Under the pieces are notes generated by a model, which saw only the letters and a program-made list of their open reading frames with translations, was not told the origin of the DNA and did no database searches. Shown here one piece after another: positions 5,077-5,129 of a stretch of DNA of 5,129 nt. The position numbers and the translations under genes were made by a program. This stretch comes from an uncultured Prevotella sp. (GTDB lineage Bacteria > Bacteroidota > Bacteroidia > Bacteroidales > Bacteroidaceae). How positions within the stretch are numbered: position 1 is the first letter of the stretch; every line of letters begins with the position of its first letter. The stretch spans positions 1 to 5,129 of the forward strand of contig CALFUF010000066.1 of assembly GCA_937916405.1 (NCBI GenBank), given 5' to 3'.

Positions 5077-5129
5077 GCCGCGATGGTGGAATGGTAGACA
5101 CGAGGGACTTAAAATCCCTTGGCCAGTAA
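5077..5129 (+). tRNA. tRNA-Leu(UAA), 3' end cut by the window
   Basis: The 5' acceptor strand GCCGCGA (5077-5083) is followed by the D arm with GGTGGAATGGTAGAC, then an anticodon arm with stem AGGGA (5103-5107), loop CTTAAAA holding anticodon TAA (5110-5112), and stem TCCCT (5115-5119). The sequence after it would begin the long variable arm of a class II tRNA. The rest of the variable arm, the T arm, the acceptor 3' strand and any encoded CCA lie outside the window. The D-arm sequence and anticodon make leucine the clear identity. Confidence 0.95.

Noticed and set aside
5077..5129. tRNA-Leu as an attachment site of an integrated element
   Set aside because: No integrase, direct repeat of the tRNA end or foreign-looking DNA is in the window, and the tRNA 3' end, where integration would occur, lies outside it.

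Overview
This window is a stretch of housekeeping chromosome from a member of the Bacteroidota, most likely a Prevotella-like Bacteroidales. Three things point there. Two promoters carry the Bacteroidota -7 element TAnnTTTG (both as TATCTTTG). Strong Shine-Dalgarno sequences are almost absent. The proteins (RecX, PyrE, the small SRPBCC protein, the Cys-rich lipoprotein) look like Bacteroidales family members. Genus is an inference. All genes are on the + strand.

Layout: (1) 1-1890 holds three overlapping genes: the 3' part of prmC (glutamine methyltransferase for release factors), recX (RecA modulator) and a comF-type phosphoribosyltransferase. prmC and recX share ATGA, and comF starts inside the end of recX. 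(2) 1891-1970 is a short intergenic region with a heptanucleotide repeat and a Bacteroidota promoter. (3) 1971-4979 is a probable operon of pyrE (pyrimidine synthesis), an SRPBCC/START-like small protein, argH (last step of arginine synthesis) and a lipoprotein with two CxxC knuckles in a Rieske-like arrangement. pyrE and the SRPBCC gene are 38 nt apart; the other junctions overlap (TAATG, ATGA). (4) 4980-5129 holds another heptanucleotide repeat, a second promoter of the same type, and the 5' part of a tRNA-Leu(UAA) cut by the window end.

Functionally, the second operon joins pyrimidine and arginine biosynthesis, two pathways that share carbamoyl phosphate upstream. The first is a set of translation, recombination and DNA-uptake-type genes joined by overlap.

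I see no new defence or mobile system. The most unusual signal is a family of degenerate tandem repeats with a 7-nt period at six places in 5.1 kb. Three lie in intergenic or leader DNA (1897-1924, 2611-2638, 5008-5035). Three lie inside genes: two in PrmC linkers (194-228, 395-436) and one encoding almost the whole lipoprotein signal peptide (4396-4451). A 19-nt stretch is identical in prmC and the lipoprotein gene and is read in the same frame, giving SYLLPL in two unrelated proteins. A second notable signal is a 7-bp inverted repeat with a 4-nt centre that overlaps the -7 element and predicted start site of both promoters.
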